From NCBI GenBank assembly GCA_026214975.1, contig JAOBSW010001125.1, positions 1 through 64,000 on the forward strand: 64,000 bases of DNA, in the 5' to 3' direction. The stretch's first letter is position 1, and every line of letters starts with the position of its first letter. The translations under genes and the position numbers were made by a program. Below are positions 24,701-32,766 of this stretch, piece after piece. The notes under the pieces are model-generated. The model saw nothing but the letters and a program-made list of their open reading frames with translations, searched no databases and was not told the DNA's origin. The stretch comes from Gentiana macrophylla (lineage: Eukaryota; Streptophyta; Magnoliopsida; Gentianales; Gentianaceae).

Positions 24701-27240
24701 ATAACCTCACAGTTTTGATCAGTAGTTAGTTTGCCCATTGACAGTAAATAACATGCAGTTTAGGGACATGAAGGACATTTTTTAGGGTTATGTTTTTTGA
24801 TATATAGATGGATCCCTTTCTAGCAATAGTGGAAAAAGAGCCATCAGCCAGTCTGATTTTATGGTTTCCTGGACAAGGGTTGTAATTTAAAAATAGTTCA
24901 GAGGATCCAGTCATGTGGTCAGTTGCCCCAGAGTCAACTATCCACTCAGGTTTGTGACTGACTCCTAACAAAGATAGGGAGAAATGGTTACCTGACTCAG
25001 CAAGGGAGCAATTTGGTTTGGCTATCATGGAGAGTTGTGAATTTAGAAGCTTACTCAATTGCTCTAGCTGGTCCTGAGTGAATGGAAGGAGTCCTGCAGA
25101 TTGTGGTCCAGAATCAGAAGACACCTGGTTAGCCTTCCTTGCTCGGAGTTGGCACCTTTGCTTCTCTAGTTTGGCTTTCCATGTATGCCCCAACATATGT
25201 CCTTAGTGTGTCCCGTCTTCTTGCAATCTTCACACTTAAGTTTCAACCTTTCCATTCTCCTTGTTGAATCTGATCTGCTTGCCACCATTGCAGATCCTTC
25301 CATCTCAGTTTGTCCAGACCTGTGCATCCCAGACCTGATTTAGGAGAGCCTTTCCTTGCTCAGGGTTAGGCTCCTTGCAGATCCTTCCATGGGTTTCCTT
25401 GCAGACTTGAATCAGTTTGGTAATCAGGTCTGTTAGGCTTTCTGACTAGGATCTGGTTAGGCTTTCCTTGCAAATCCTTCCATGGGTTTTCTGACTAGGA
25501 TCCCAGACCTGATTTAGGAGCCTTGACTAGTTAGGCCTCTAGGCACGTGTGAGATCCTAACAGAATCAGGAAAACAGAATAAAAACAAAATGCCTCATAT
25601 CACGGCTACAATAAATAATAATAAAGATAAAATACCTACAAATCTTGGCAGTTAATGAGCAGATCTTTTCTCAACAGTTTCTGTCGAGGATCCTTCCCTT
25701 TACCTCATCAAGCTAATGATTCAAACCAGGGGTGGACCCACATGGCTAGGGGGCCATGGCCCCCACTCAAATTTCCGTGAGAATTTACTAATATACCCCT
25801 CTAATAATTTTAAAAACCGTGTATGGATATTATTTCAAACAATTTCTAGTGCAACTGTCCATTTAGTTCAATTAGTGAGACGCCTTGTTAATGACCTTAT
25901 GGTCTCTGGTTCAAAACCCGGCAGGAGTTTTTTTTAACCATTTTCCCGAGTCCGCCACTGTCAATCCGGCTAAAAACGAGTAGACCCTTTCATTCTCTTG
26001 TCTTCTCCGGAATTTCACACTATCCGCCGGGCAAAACCATTTTCATGGGTCCACCACTGTCAATTTGGCTAAAAACGAGTAGACCCTTTTCGTTCTCTTC
26101 TCTTCTCCGGAATTTCACAGTATTAGCCGGGCAAAACCATTTTCCTGGGTCCGCCACTGTCAATCCGGCTAAAAACAACTAGACCCTTTCATTCTCTTCT
26201 CTTCTCCGGAATTTCACACAATCAGCCGGCCAATCCCATGAATTATCATGGCATATATCCGATTCCTTCCAAGGTGTTTCTACGTCGTTGTACTACGTAG
26301 TAACATCACACGTCCTTGCTTCATATTCCACACCTTTGTTTTCTGCTCATAAATCTGAGATATATTCTCCACATCAGAATGCATCTCTTTGACCGCGTCC
26401 AAAATATCCTTTGCGGTGGCTAGGAACATATGCGGACGGGCGATGGCTGGCTCCATAGTGTTGATAAGCCATGCCATTACCATCGAATTCACTGATTTCC
26501 ATAATCTGAATTTCGTATCATCAGGCAGCGGCTGAGGGTTTTCATCACTCAGAAAACCCAACTTGCCTCTTCCATCGATTACCAATTTAATCGTTTGTGC
26601 CCATTCAAGATAATTTTTCCCGTTGAGCCTCATTGATACTAGCAGAACCGCTGATCCGAGCTGGTTCTAACTGTTGTCGACGGCCACATCATCCGTATGT
26701 CAGACATACTGGAATTCGGTGGGGCCGTAGGTTGAGGGGTGTTGACGCTGGACGATGAGGAGGCGGGACTCCTCTCTCTGGTCATAGCCGCCTTATATTT
26801 CATAATGATCTTTTTTTCCTCAATGTTTTATGATCATGACTCTGATACCATGTAGAAATTTAGAGAGATAAAAATTCGGAATTTTATTGCTTCTCTGCTA
26901 GGACAAATGTCCCTTTATATAGTTAGATAAATCTTAACCAACAAGAAAAGATAAAGCCCTACTACATACTAATACCAATATTACCTTCATAACTTGATAA
27001 AAATAAATAAAACAAAAAACAGGACTTAAAGTAGGACTTCAAACTCTATTTCTCAACACATTTTTATGTGCATTGCTCCTACATTTCCTATTAGTTCAAG
27101 AAGCATCGTTGTTTCCCCTTCAGGTTCGTATTGCAAGAAGGGATACTCAGACCACTATGTCATTGTCAATCAACCAAATCGAAGCTTTCTTGGATGTTAG
27201 CTATGAGGCCACCAAAAGCAAAAGTATGACTTCTGGATGA
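3785..27240 (+). CDS. proteasome alpha-6-like gene, unit 1 (divergent, open reading frame intact)
   Basis: Proposed exons: 3785-3857, 3952-4023, 4158-4234, 4363-4435, 7149-7198, 15356-15451, 16560-16619, 27124-27240 (TGA). They sum to 618 nt (205 residues) with matching phases and no internal stop. All introns are GT-AG; the exon 3 donor (GTTCGT) is weak. In the family (PAA) the protein sits in the 20S alpha ring and helps gate substrate entry. Evidence: [10 protein letters not shown] resembles the GYDRHITIF start of [18 protein letters not shown] resembles [22 protein letters not shown]...FTFEETV matches the INFLEKK...YEETV helix, and the next exon has TAISAL-like VTAFRHLL. About 60 central residues of PAA, including the paired-helix region, are absent. 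A candidate extra exon at 4571-4620 would break the frame and was left out. The start ATG is the first in exon 1; a second in-frame ATG follows at 3803. Intron copia insertions add over 15 kb. It may be a pseudogene by loss of function, although the frame is open. Confidence 0.6.
4850..6560 (-). mobile_element. Ty1/copia fragment: 3' LTR, RNase H, reverse transcriptase
   Basis: On the minus strand, reverse-transcriptase motifs ([21 protein letters not shown], about 5908-6309) are followed by the RT tail (5446-5877) and RNase H ([22 protein letters not shown], 5153-5386). A purine-rich tract (plus strand CTCCCTCTCAAG, 5099) follows, then an LTR whose edge is CCAACA at 5098. The LTR's far boundary was not found; 4850 is a guess. 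Frames are broken between the domains. Integrase, protease and gag are absent. It sits in the fourth intron of proteasome-like unit 1. Confidence 0.85.
6306..6430. repeat. 60-bp tandem duplication inside the copia RT region
   Basis: The stretch starting CTGCCAATCCAAGTTATAG (about 6297) is repeated as CTGCCAATCCAGGTCATAG about 60 bp later. Both copies carry TTGCAACTGGCTAGAAC and CCGAATAATCGATCCCAT. It duplicates part of the reverse-transcriptase coding region and further breaks the frame. Confidence 0.85.
6560..7148. other. intron sequence without recognisable feature
   Basis: Lies between the copia fragment and the V-exon of unit 1. It holds a short direct repeat (ATGGCTGTAA and TCTTAAGTATGC words, about 6870-6950) and no supported gene. 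Confidence 0.4.
7199..8230. other. intron of unit 1, homologous to the matching intron of unit 2
   Basis: No gene. Around 7935-8060 the sequence (AGCATTTCCATG, ATTCTAGGATT, GGTGATTGTGTGA) parallels 38536-38660 in unit 2, which has AGCATTTCCATGG, ATTCTAGGATTTAG and GGATGACCGTGAG. This shows that intron sequence was duplicated along with the exons. Confidence 0.55.
8230..9440 (-). mobile_element. Ty1/copia fragment: LTR remnant, RNase H, RT tail
   Basis: Minus-strand RNase H ([28 protein letters not shown], 8550-8744) follows a region with [10 protein letters not shown] and a degraded WRNKKQ (8745-9092) and an RT tail with [13 protein letters not shown] (9079-9327). On the plus strand the polypurine tract appears as CTCCTCCTCAAGTTGG (about 8476). 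It is preceded by an expanded C-rich tract (about 8443-8478, almost only C with a few A and T). The LTR remnant to the left has no clear ends. Several frameshifts are present. Only the 3' third of an element remains. Confidence 0.85.
9748..10196. mobile_element. non-autonomous element with 16-bp terminal inverted repeats
   Basis: TGTTTGGTTTCGGGTT at 9748-9763 is the exact reverse complement of 10181-10196. The 449-bp interval is very AT-rich and non-coding. Its interior repeats a unit of about 93 bp that contains TTTCTCTCACCAATCATTT (near 9852, 9969 and 10059). It interrupts the copia leader just after the primer-binding site. No convincing target duplication was found, so the superfamily is not assigned. 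Confidence 0.75.
11107..11381 (-). mobile_element. solo copia-type LTR with 5-bp target duplication
   Basis: A 275-bp sequence beginning TGTTGAA and ending TTCGACA is flanked by exact CTTAT repeats (11102-11106 and 11382-11386). If it is removed, the protease reading of the host copia element continues directly (ISPLI then LHGVLHG). That is direct evidence of insertion. The orientation is inferred from a TTTTATTGA stretch near the left end, as in other minus-strand LTRs here. No internal domain remains, which fits LTR-LTR recombination. Confidence 0.92.
14138..14235 (-). mobile_element. copia integrase scrap
   Basis: The minus-strand translation reads YEMINTQF...[16 protein letters not shown]. 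This is the second-aspartate region of a copia integrase core (usually SDNGTEY). It is about 98 bp and isolated. LTR-like sequence may follow to about 14410 but has no clear ends. Confidence 0.7.
14427..14745. repeat. diverged tandem duplication of about 207 bp in a unit 1 intron
   Basis: The block GGGAGTTCAATTTACTGGA ... TTGATGATGTTTTGTGA ... CTTGTCTTGTACC (from 14430) is repeated from 14638 as GAGAGTTCAATATACCCGA ... TAATGATGAAGTTTTGTGA ... CTTGTCTTGTACC. Unit 2 has a single counterpart at about 39225-39310, so the duplication occurred in unit 1 after the units separated, or was lost in unit 2. Confidence 0.7.
14745..15355. other. unit 1 intron segment conserved in unit 2
   Basis: No gene. 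TTCTGGGTCAAATAAA, ACATTCAAG, CACTTGACAC and a following stretch (about 14990-15180, TTGCTGGTTTAGTCACCAT) align with 39310-39680 (TTGCTAGTTTAGTTACCAT). This supports duplication of whole gene units. Confidence 0.6.
16124..16148 (+). repeat. G-rich microsatellite (GGGT repeats)
   Basis: A run of five to six G-tracts of three or more bases, separated by single T residues, lies in the unit 1 intron between the 15356 and 16560 exons. The pattern satisfies the usual G-quadruplex rule. No function is implied by position. Confidence 0.8.
17173..17400 (-). other. unrecognised open reading segment, possibly captured gene fragment
   Basis: The minus strand is open for about 75 codons and ends at a TGA (plus 17173-17175). 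It carries words such as [24 protein letters not shown] and [18 protein letters not shown]. The composition looks protein-like ([19 protein letters not shown], amphipathic C-part), unlike the degraded copia around it. No ATG is in frame nearby. It sits between the RNase H tail of the outer copia element and the 5' half of another. I do not recognise the family. It could be a captured host exon or an undetected retroelement domain. Confidence 0.35.
17540..19308 (-). mobile_element. 5' half of a nested Ty1/copia element
   Basis: The LTR is 19033-19308 (plus strand TGTTAACAGAGG...TCTCAACA). Left of it is a primer-binding site (GGCCCTGATACCA), then gag (about 18278-18990, [28 protein letters not shown], closely related to the gag at 10735), a degraded gag C-part (18043-18294), protease ([10 protein letters not shown], about 17915-17935), and a GAG-pre-integrase start ([13 protein letters not shown]...MITFS, 17584-17760). 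It then stops: integrase to RNase H and the second LTR are absent. It is inserted in the outer copia element. A 3' truncation through recombination or deletion is likely. Confidence 0.8.
21205..21356. repeat. 61-bp minisatellite next to a copia insertion
   Basis: About two and a half copies of a unit containing CTTAGAGACGGTAAGGG, TCGAGGATCCTT and CCTTACCTCAGAAAACACT. Copies begin near 21215, 21274 and 21336. The nested copia element 21357-25676 is inserted inside the last copy: the right flank (TGTCGAGGATCCTTCCC, 25682) continues the same unit. Confidence 0.85.
21607..25240 (-). CDS. copia pol region: zinc knuckle, protease, integrase, RT, RNase H (frames broken)
   Basis: Read leftwards: gag zinc knuckle ([12 protein letters not shown], about 25200-25240), protease 24726-25196 ([14 protein letters not shown]), GAG-pre-integrase and integrase 23096-24580 ([16 protein letters not shown]; core with HSDVW, SDNGTEY and ERKNRH, so D, D and E are all present), a long acidic linker, RT 22290-22855 ([11 protein letters not shown] intact), RT tail 21967-22305, RNase H 21607-21900 ([12 protein letters not shown]). 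The integrase-linker frame is open for 494 codons. Frame breaks lie at about 22640, 22300 and 21965 and between integrase and protease. In RNase H about ten codons expected between DIAN and VEIDRHF are missing. The element is therefore non-functional as it stands. Confidence 0.88.
25240..25530. repeat. scrambled short repeats replacing the 5' end of a copia element
   Basis: Words recur in mixed order: CAGATCCTTCCATGGGTTT and CAAATCCTTCCATGGGTTT, CCCAGACCTGATTTAGGAG twice, CTGACTAGGATC twice, GTTAGGCT several times. Some are LTR words (ATTTAGGAGCCTTGACTAG), others gag words. The LTR start, leader and gag N-part should be here. The pattern suggests repeated template switching or patchwork repair. 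Confidence 0.7.
25735..25958. mobile_element. short non-autonomous element with CAGKGG ends and a tRNA-like core
   Basis: The left end CAGGGGTGGACCCA and the right end GAGTCCGCCACTG are imperfect inverted repeats. The interior has TAGTTCAATTAGTGAGACG (A-box-like, about 25863) and GGTTCAAAACCCGGC (B-box-like, about 25907), followed by a T-run. It could be a hAT-type MITE or a SINE; no exact target duplication decides between them. Confidence 0.5.
25959..26237. repeat. 100-bp tandem repeat, nearly three copies
   Basis: The unit starts GTCAATCCGGCTAAAAAC and contains CTTCTCCGGAATTTCACA and GCCGGGCAAAACCATTTTC. Copies begin at about 25959, 26058 and 26158, with 99- and 100-bp spacing; the third is partial. 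Each copy ends with GGGTCCRCCACT, which equals the right end of the preceding non-autonomous element. It may have arisen from that element's edge. Confidence 0.85.
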
Positions 27241-27429
27241 CTCCCAGTAGTAACTGGAATTGTAGGCATATTTAAGCGTATTTATTCCTTATTTAAGTTT
27301 TTTCCTTCAGTAGGCACTTCATTACTTTGACTGAAGGTTATATGCTTATAATTGGGTAGTACTGTCGTAAGCGAATATACTTGGTTTACAGGCTGGTTTA
27401 ATGCCATGGGAATTGATTTGTTTTTGCAG

Positions 27430-27486
27430 GCATCGATTTCCGCTCTGCTTTGTCTCTTCCCGCCGTCTCTATTCTGCGAAATAAAG
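27430..27486 (+). other. orphan copy of the TAISALL-type proteasome exon
   Basis: After TTTTTGCAG, 57 bp in frame encode ASISALLCL...EIK and are followed by GTATAA. This closely parallels the 60-bp exon at 55677-55736 (TAISALLCL...EEIK) of unit 3. It lies between the last exon of unit 1 and the first exon of unit 2, where such an exon is out of order. A degraded counterpart precedes unit 1 (about 3578-3625). It probably marks the duplication breakpoint. Confidence 0.6.
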
Positions 27487-28272
27487 GTATAATTTCTTCT
27501 CATTCTTTACCTCGTCAGGCTATCCTCCTTATATCATTTCCGAATGATTGTGATTGTGGTTGGGTAATGTAAGTAGAATATAAACTCGCTATCACCGAAG
27601 AAGGGAAAAAAGGAACTAACTCCTGTTTGTATTTTTGCATCAGTAATGGGGAGTTTAGAAACCAGTGAGGCCTACATTGTTCTCCATTATGGAAATGGTA
27701 GGTACTTGATTGCTTTAAATATGAGAAAAGGTTGCAAAAAGTTTACTTTAACCTAATTGCAGCTGATTGAACTTTTTCCTGATTAATTCTGTTCGATCTG
27801 AATCTTCTGTTGAAGATAATGAAAAAGGGTATCATCGTATGACCCGTATTCTTAAGGGTGAGCAGTCGGTGCATAAAGGTAGGCACTTAGATTGAGGTAA
27901 CCTTTGTATCCGTTTTCCTTCCCTTTTTTTTAAGAAAAGATTGGTAGGCCTCTTTTGATTTTATCTCTACCTTTGAGGTTCTGTAACAATTTTCTTGTAG
28001 CAGTTAAATACTCTGGGCGTCGTGTATTGCCGTCCAGGGACAGGAGGCATTGTGCATTGTGAAATGTGGCACAGTTCTGGTCAACTACTAGCTCCATGTC
28101 TTGTTTTGAAAACCAATTTTATGCTTATTTTGTCAGGCGTGACAGCCCCTGTTAAATATGAATTCAGCTGTTAAATGTAACTCAAATACTTCACAAAATG
28201 AACAGGGGAAGCCCGAGAAGCCGGACCTCTTCAAAATCTTCCCTTACCTATTCCTCTGTCCGGAAGCGATAG

Positions 28273-29126
28273 GTGTGTGTTGCTTCTTCAGCTCTTCTAG
28301 GTGTTTTTGTTTTATTGACTGTTAAAGTTTACAGGATAGTAAATCATGGGATCAGACGTCTGATCCTTTCTCCTTTTTATCATTCATTAAATAGAAGAGT
28401 ACAAGAGAGTAAGTACATAAGATAAACATAGAACAATAGAGTAGAGTAGAGTGTATTTTCTCTTTCCGCCCGACTGTTAGACTGTAAGATCCGCTTACCA
28501 CGGGGATGAGAAGAAGAGAGTACAAATTCAGTCTTTTTGGTGCTTCCAAAGTTTATATCTCTTGGAGTTTTCCTTTGTGAAGAGCTATTTTGTGGACATA
28601 GGCTACTGGAACAGCATGTGAGATGTAGATGACCTGGAAAAGCTATAGAATTGGTGGACCTATGCCGTTGTAAATGGAATGAATGCTAGGGAAAAAATAA
28701 AAATAAAAGAAGGTAAAAAGCATGCTCGATATAAGATCTGGCTGCTCTATTCTTGATAAAGCATATTGCGTGCGCAAGCCTTTATAGTGCCAAAGGCGTC
28801 CTATTTGAGGGAAGAGATACGAGTATGGAAGATATCAATAGAAAAGCTATTTCTTACTCTTTTTTGTAGTTAAACTCAACACATCTGTTCTTGGTAGTCT
28901 AATAGCCCTCTTGGATTATTTCTTCTTCCAACTTTTTAGTTGCTCCATTGTTGGGAAAAAACTGATTAGATGCTCTAATGCCCGAGCAGAGAGGGGAGAT
29001 AATGTCTTTTGCTGTTAATAAGGCTTGAGGATTTTTCTTCACATGTTTAGTAAGCGTGTTTGCTCTATATAAGACAATTCTACGGTTTTTCACGTTGGCC
29101 ACCTTTTTGTAATTATTTTTTTGCAG
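28273..29126. other. unit 2 intron without recognisable gene
   Basis: Contains a stretch rich in short ATAGA/GTAGA words (about 28380-28470) that could be an LTR remnant, and nothing coding that can be supported. In unit 3 an additional 66-bp exon lies in this interval; no clear counterpart was found here. Confidence 0.4.
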
Positions 29127-31059
29127 TTTCTGTGGCTTTGGGAAGCATTGATGTGCAGGGTGGATGCAGTACTGGGGTACGTGGCTAGTATCAATCTTTT
29201 CAAATATATATTTTTGCTCCTTTTTGACATGATTCTCAGAAATAGAAAAAGTTCTGAAGTTAGTTGGTCTATGCATTGCGTCTGTATTTTATTACTTTCA
29301 TAAAGTGAATAAGCAGTAATGTTCTGATGCAGGACATTAGATAGTTGTCCTTTATTCATGTTTTTGTGAGACAGAGAATGAAAGAATAATATATTTCTCA
29401 CTTATTAGACGTGTGCAGAGAATTGGTTTTTGAATAGTAAACCACATGAAGCCTAAGGACAGCCAGACAAACAGCAGACAAGCTGTCAAGAATAATAAAT
29501 ACACTAGACTAGGGTCGCTGTATAAACAGAACTTGCCAACCACTACAACAGCTAAGACAGCTAACAACTATATAAAATTACTATTTACACATGGAAATAA
29601 AGAACCTTTTACTTTACGGTTGTCTTCTTTTAATATTTCTAATATTTCCACACCCCCCCTCAAGCTTGCTGGAATATATGTTAATGCAACCAAGTTCGAG
29701 ATATAGATTTCTAAAGATATAAGGTTGGACAGTCTTGGTGACAAGATCAGCAACTTGTTGAATAGATGGAACATAGTTGAGGGAAATATCACCACAGTCA
29801 ACTCTTTCTTTAATATAGTGCTTGTCGTGCTTGGCTTTGTCTTGATGTACAGGATTTTCAGCAATATTAAAGGTAGAGATGTCAGAACAGTCTGATTGGT
29901 ATCAGAACAGGAAACTTTCGGTCTTGCAACACTCTTTTAAGCCAAATGCCTTCACAAATTCCTAATGCCAAGGCTCGGAATTCAACTTCAAGATATAATA
30001 GGCTGCTTCTTACTCCACTAAGTTACAATATTTCCCCAAAGAGAGGAACAATAGCCAGTAGTAGAATGTTTCTCAGTCAAAGATCCACCCCGGTCAGCAT
30101 CAATAAATACTTCAATTTCCTTGCAATCAGATTTCTTAGAGTAAAGGCCTTCTCCAGGGTTTAACTTAAGACACCTTAGGATTAAATTTGCAGCTTTCGA
30201 ATGTATTTCCGTAGGCTTATGCATGAATTGGCTTACAAGGCCAACAACAAAACTAATAGTTGTCCTTTATGTGAGAGATAGATAAGATTCCCCACAAGCC
30301 TTTGGTATCTATCCTTATCAATGGGTTTACATGTAAGGTCATGGGCTAGTCTTAAGCCTGCCTCAGTAGGAGAAAGGGTAGCCTTGCAACACAAGCAAGG
30401 TCTTTAATCTCAAATTTACAAGCTAAAGATGTTTTCAGGTCAATGATCTCTTGGTCACCATCCCTTTTTAGGATAATATCATCAACATAAACAATTAGGA
30501 TATATTTTTTTTCCTGTCTCAGAGGCTTTAATAACCAATGTATGATCCATATTACTATGTTTATAGCTAAAGTCTTTAGCTATTGGCAAACCAAGCTCTT
30601 GGAGATTGCTTTAAACCATATAAGGATTTCCTCAATTAACAAACCTTACCCTTTAAGTTTTCCGAATCATAACCTGGGGGGGTATGGACATGTAAATTAC
30701 CTCTTCAAGGTCACAATTGAGGAAAGCATTTTAAATGTCTAATTGATATAAAGGCCGGTCTAAGTTGACAGCTAAAGAAAAAAGAATTCTAACAGTGTTT
30801 GACTTAGCAACAGTGGCAAAGGTCTCTTGGTAGTATATGCCATACGATTGTGTAAATCCCTTAGCTACCAATCGAGCCTTATTCTATTGATTGTCCCATC
30901 AACATTATACTTATTTATGTTAAAAATCCCTTTACAACCGACGGTTTTCTTACTTTGTGGTAGGGCTGTAATAAGCCAGATGTTATTTTTGTAATACATT
31001 CATTTCGTCATTTAGAGCAGCGCCGTTGAGAGCTTTTCAAGGCCTCATTGACATTTTTT

Positions 31060-31300
31060 GGTATCTTCTAGGATAAAAACAAAGAACGGATAAAAGCAAG
31101 AGCTAAGTCAAGCTCTAGGATTTCATTCATAAAAGTGGTATAAGGATTACATGATAATCTAACTTCTAGTAGAACTAAGGGCATTTATAGGCTTAAAAGC
31201 CCATTTATCTAAAACGTACCACTAAAAGCCAAAGTGGTTATCCACTTAATTTAAAACACAAATAAATACTATGAATTAACTTGCATGTGCCTCTTCATCT
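31060..31300 (-). mobile_element. LTR fragment of a second copia family
   Basis: The reverse complement reads TTAAATTAAGTGGATAACC...GGGCTTTTAAGCCTATAAATG. It resembles the LTR at 40403 (GAAGTGGATAACCATTGGG...TTTTTAGCCTATTAATAG) and the LTR-like piece at 37985. It lies in the RT region of the copia element 29359-35790. Ends and target duplication were not resolved. Confidence 0.55.
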
Positions 31301-32766
31301 ATATTTGTAGGTGAACAGACTCAATGCAGGAGATAAAGAGGAATGCCATGAAATTATACAAAGGTTGCTTGGTACAACTGCTAGTTCCCTTCCTTAGGGC
31401 AATGGGCCTGACATCAATCTGAACTTAAGGAGGCCTTAGATATTTACCTGATCCTGAAGATTCTATTGTATTAATACTCGAATCAAATTCATTCATACCA
31501 GATTGATTGTTGACTGTCTCAGGTTCAGAATCTATTTCTGTCAGGCTCCCCCTCTGCTTGTGATTTTAGTTTCTTCCTTGAATATACATAAATAATGAGA
31601 GGTCTGAAAGTGCTGGGCTTCATCCATTCCCCCTTTTGCTCCTGAAAATCTCCATTTGTTAGAGGCAAAGTGACAGCAATAGGGGAAGAGGAGTCCATTT
31701 CTCAATCTTGACATGACCGAGTAAATGAACATCCCTTATTACCATAGAATGGCTGACTTTCAAAGAAACTTACATCCACAGGTTTGTAAAAAAATTGTGA
31801 TAGGAGAAAAACATTTATACGCTTTTTGGTTACTAGAGTATCCCACAAAAACACACTTAAGAGCCTTGGGGTCTAGGTTGCTTCTGTTGTGTGATTATAT
31901 GTGACAAAAGCAGTATACCCAAATGTCTTTAAGGGTATAGAATTGTTTCTCAGACAGTTAGGAAATTCATCAAATGAGTACCTGTTTTGGAATTTTGAAT
32001 TGATGAATTTTACAGGGTAACCTGATAATAAAAAAGTGGCTGCGAGCAAGGCTTCTCGCCAAATGTATTTTGGGACGTTCATATAGAACATCAAAGCTCT
32101 AGCCATCTCAAGGAGATGACGATTCTTTCTTTGAACTACCCCATTTTGTTGGCTGTCTCAACACAACTACTTAACTGGATAATGCCCGGTTTGCCAAGGA
32201 AATCACTCGGAGTTTTTTTCAAATACATTCTTTGGCATTGTCAGTTATTACCATTTTTATCTTTGTACCAAATTGGTTCAATATCATGTACTAGAAATTT
32301 TGAAAAATATATCCCACCTCTGATTTGTCCTTCACTAGAAAAACCCAAGTTATTCTAGTGTGGTTACAATACCCTAGATGACCCCCACACATAACCGTGG
32401 ATCAAGGTGAAAGAGGCAGAACTTTGATAAGGTCTCTTAGAGTGTGAAGCTCTAGTTTGCTTAGAAAATTGGCAAATCTCACATTGGAACAAGGTGGGAT
32501 TTTTCCTTTTAAAGGATTCAGGAAACACAATTTTGAAAGATGCGCAAAACATGGATGACCAAATTTATAATGCCACTTGGTTACATCATCCATGCAACTA
32601 AGTTTACATTGTTCCTGAATGCTAGAACATGCAGTAGATTGATAATTGATGTGCTTGGGGTCCTTAAAAATAAAAAGATCAAAATGTGGGATCAACACTG
32701 CCTATCAACATTCTCCATGCTGAACCCTGAAATTCACATGAACAGTTAAAGAAAGTTATCTTGCAG

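Larger units (their letters stand above)
21357..25676 (-). mobile_element. nested Ty1/copia element with target duplication GTTTC
   Basis: The left LTR is 21357-21599 (TGTTTAAAAAG...CTCAACA). A partial right LTR ends at 25676 and differs from the left at six positions over the last about 147 bp by eye. Exact GTTTC repeats flank it (21352-21356 and 25677-25681). The polypurine tract reads ACTTGAGGGGGAG on the minus strand next to 21600. The 5' side is damaged: the LTR start, primer-binding site and gag N-part are replaced by scrambled short repeats (25240-25530). It is inserted in the gag region of the outer copia element. Confidence 0.93.
16742..27058 (-). mobile_element. outer Ty1/copia element, carrying nested insertions
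   Basis: The right (5') LTR is 26851-27058 (TGTAGAAATTT...CTCAACA). The left LTR, 16742-16884, matches it from TGTCCC onward but is shortened. A primer-binding site lies just left of the right LTR (plus strand CTCTGATACCA). Going leftwards on the minus strand: gag N-part (26280-26633, [11 protein letters not shown]), [insertion 21357-25676], gag zinc-knuckle and C-part (20812-21100), protease and integrase remains (about 19310-20800, including ENEIAEVQQ linker 19266-19469), [insertion 17540-19308 and foreign sequence], RNase H tail (16915-17160). Reverse transcriptase is missing. It occupies the last intron of proteasome-like unit 1. No clean target duplication was seen. Confidence 0.8.

Noticed and set aside
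25852..25930. Functional tRNA gene
   Set aside because: A and B box-like words are present but no cloverleaf stems form. It is better read as part of a non-autonomous element.
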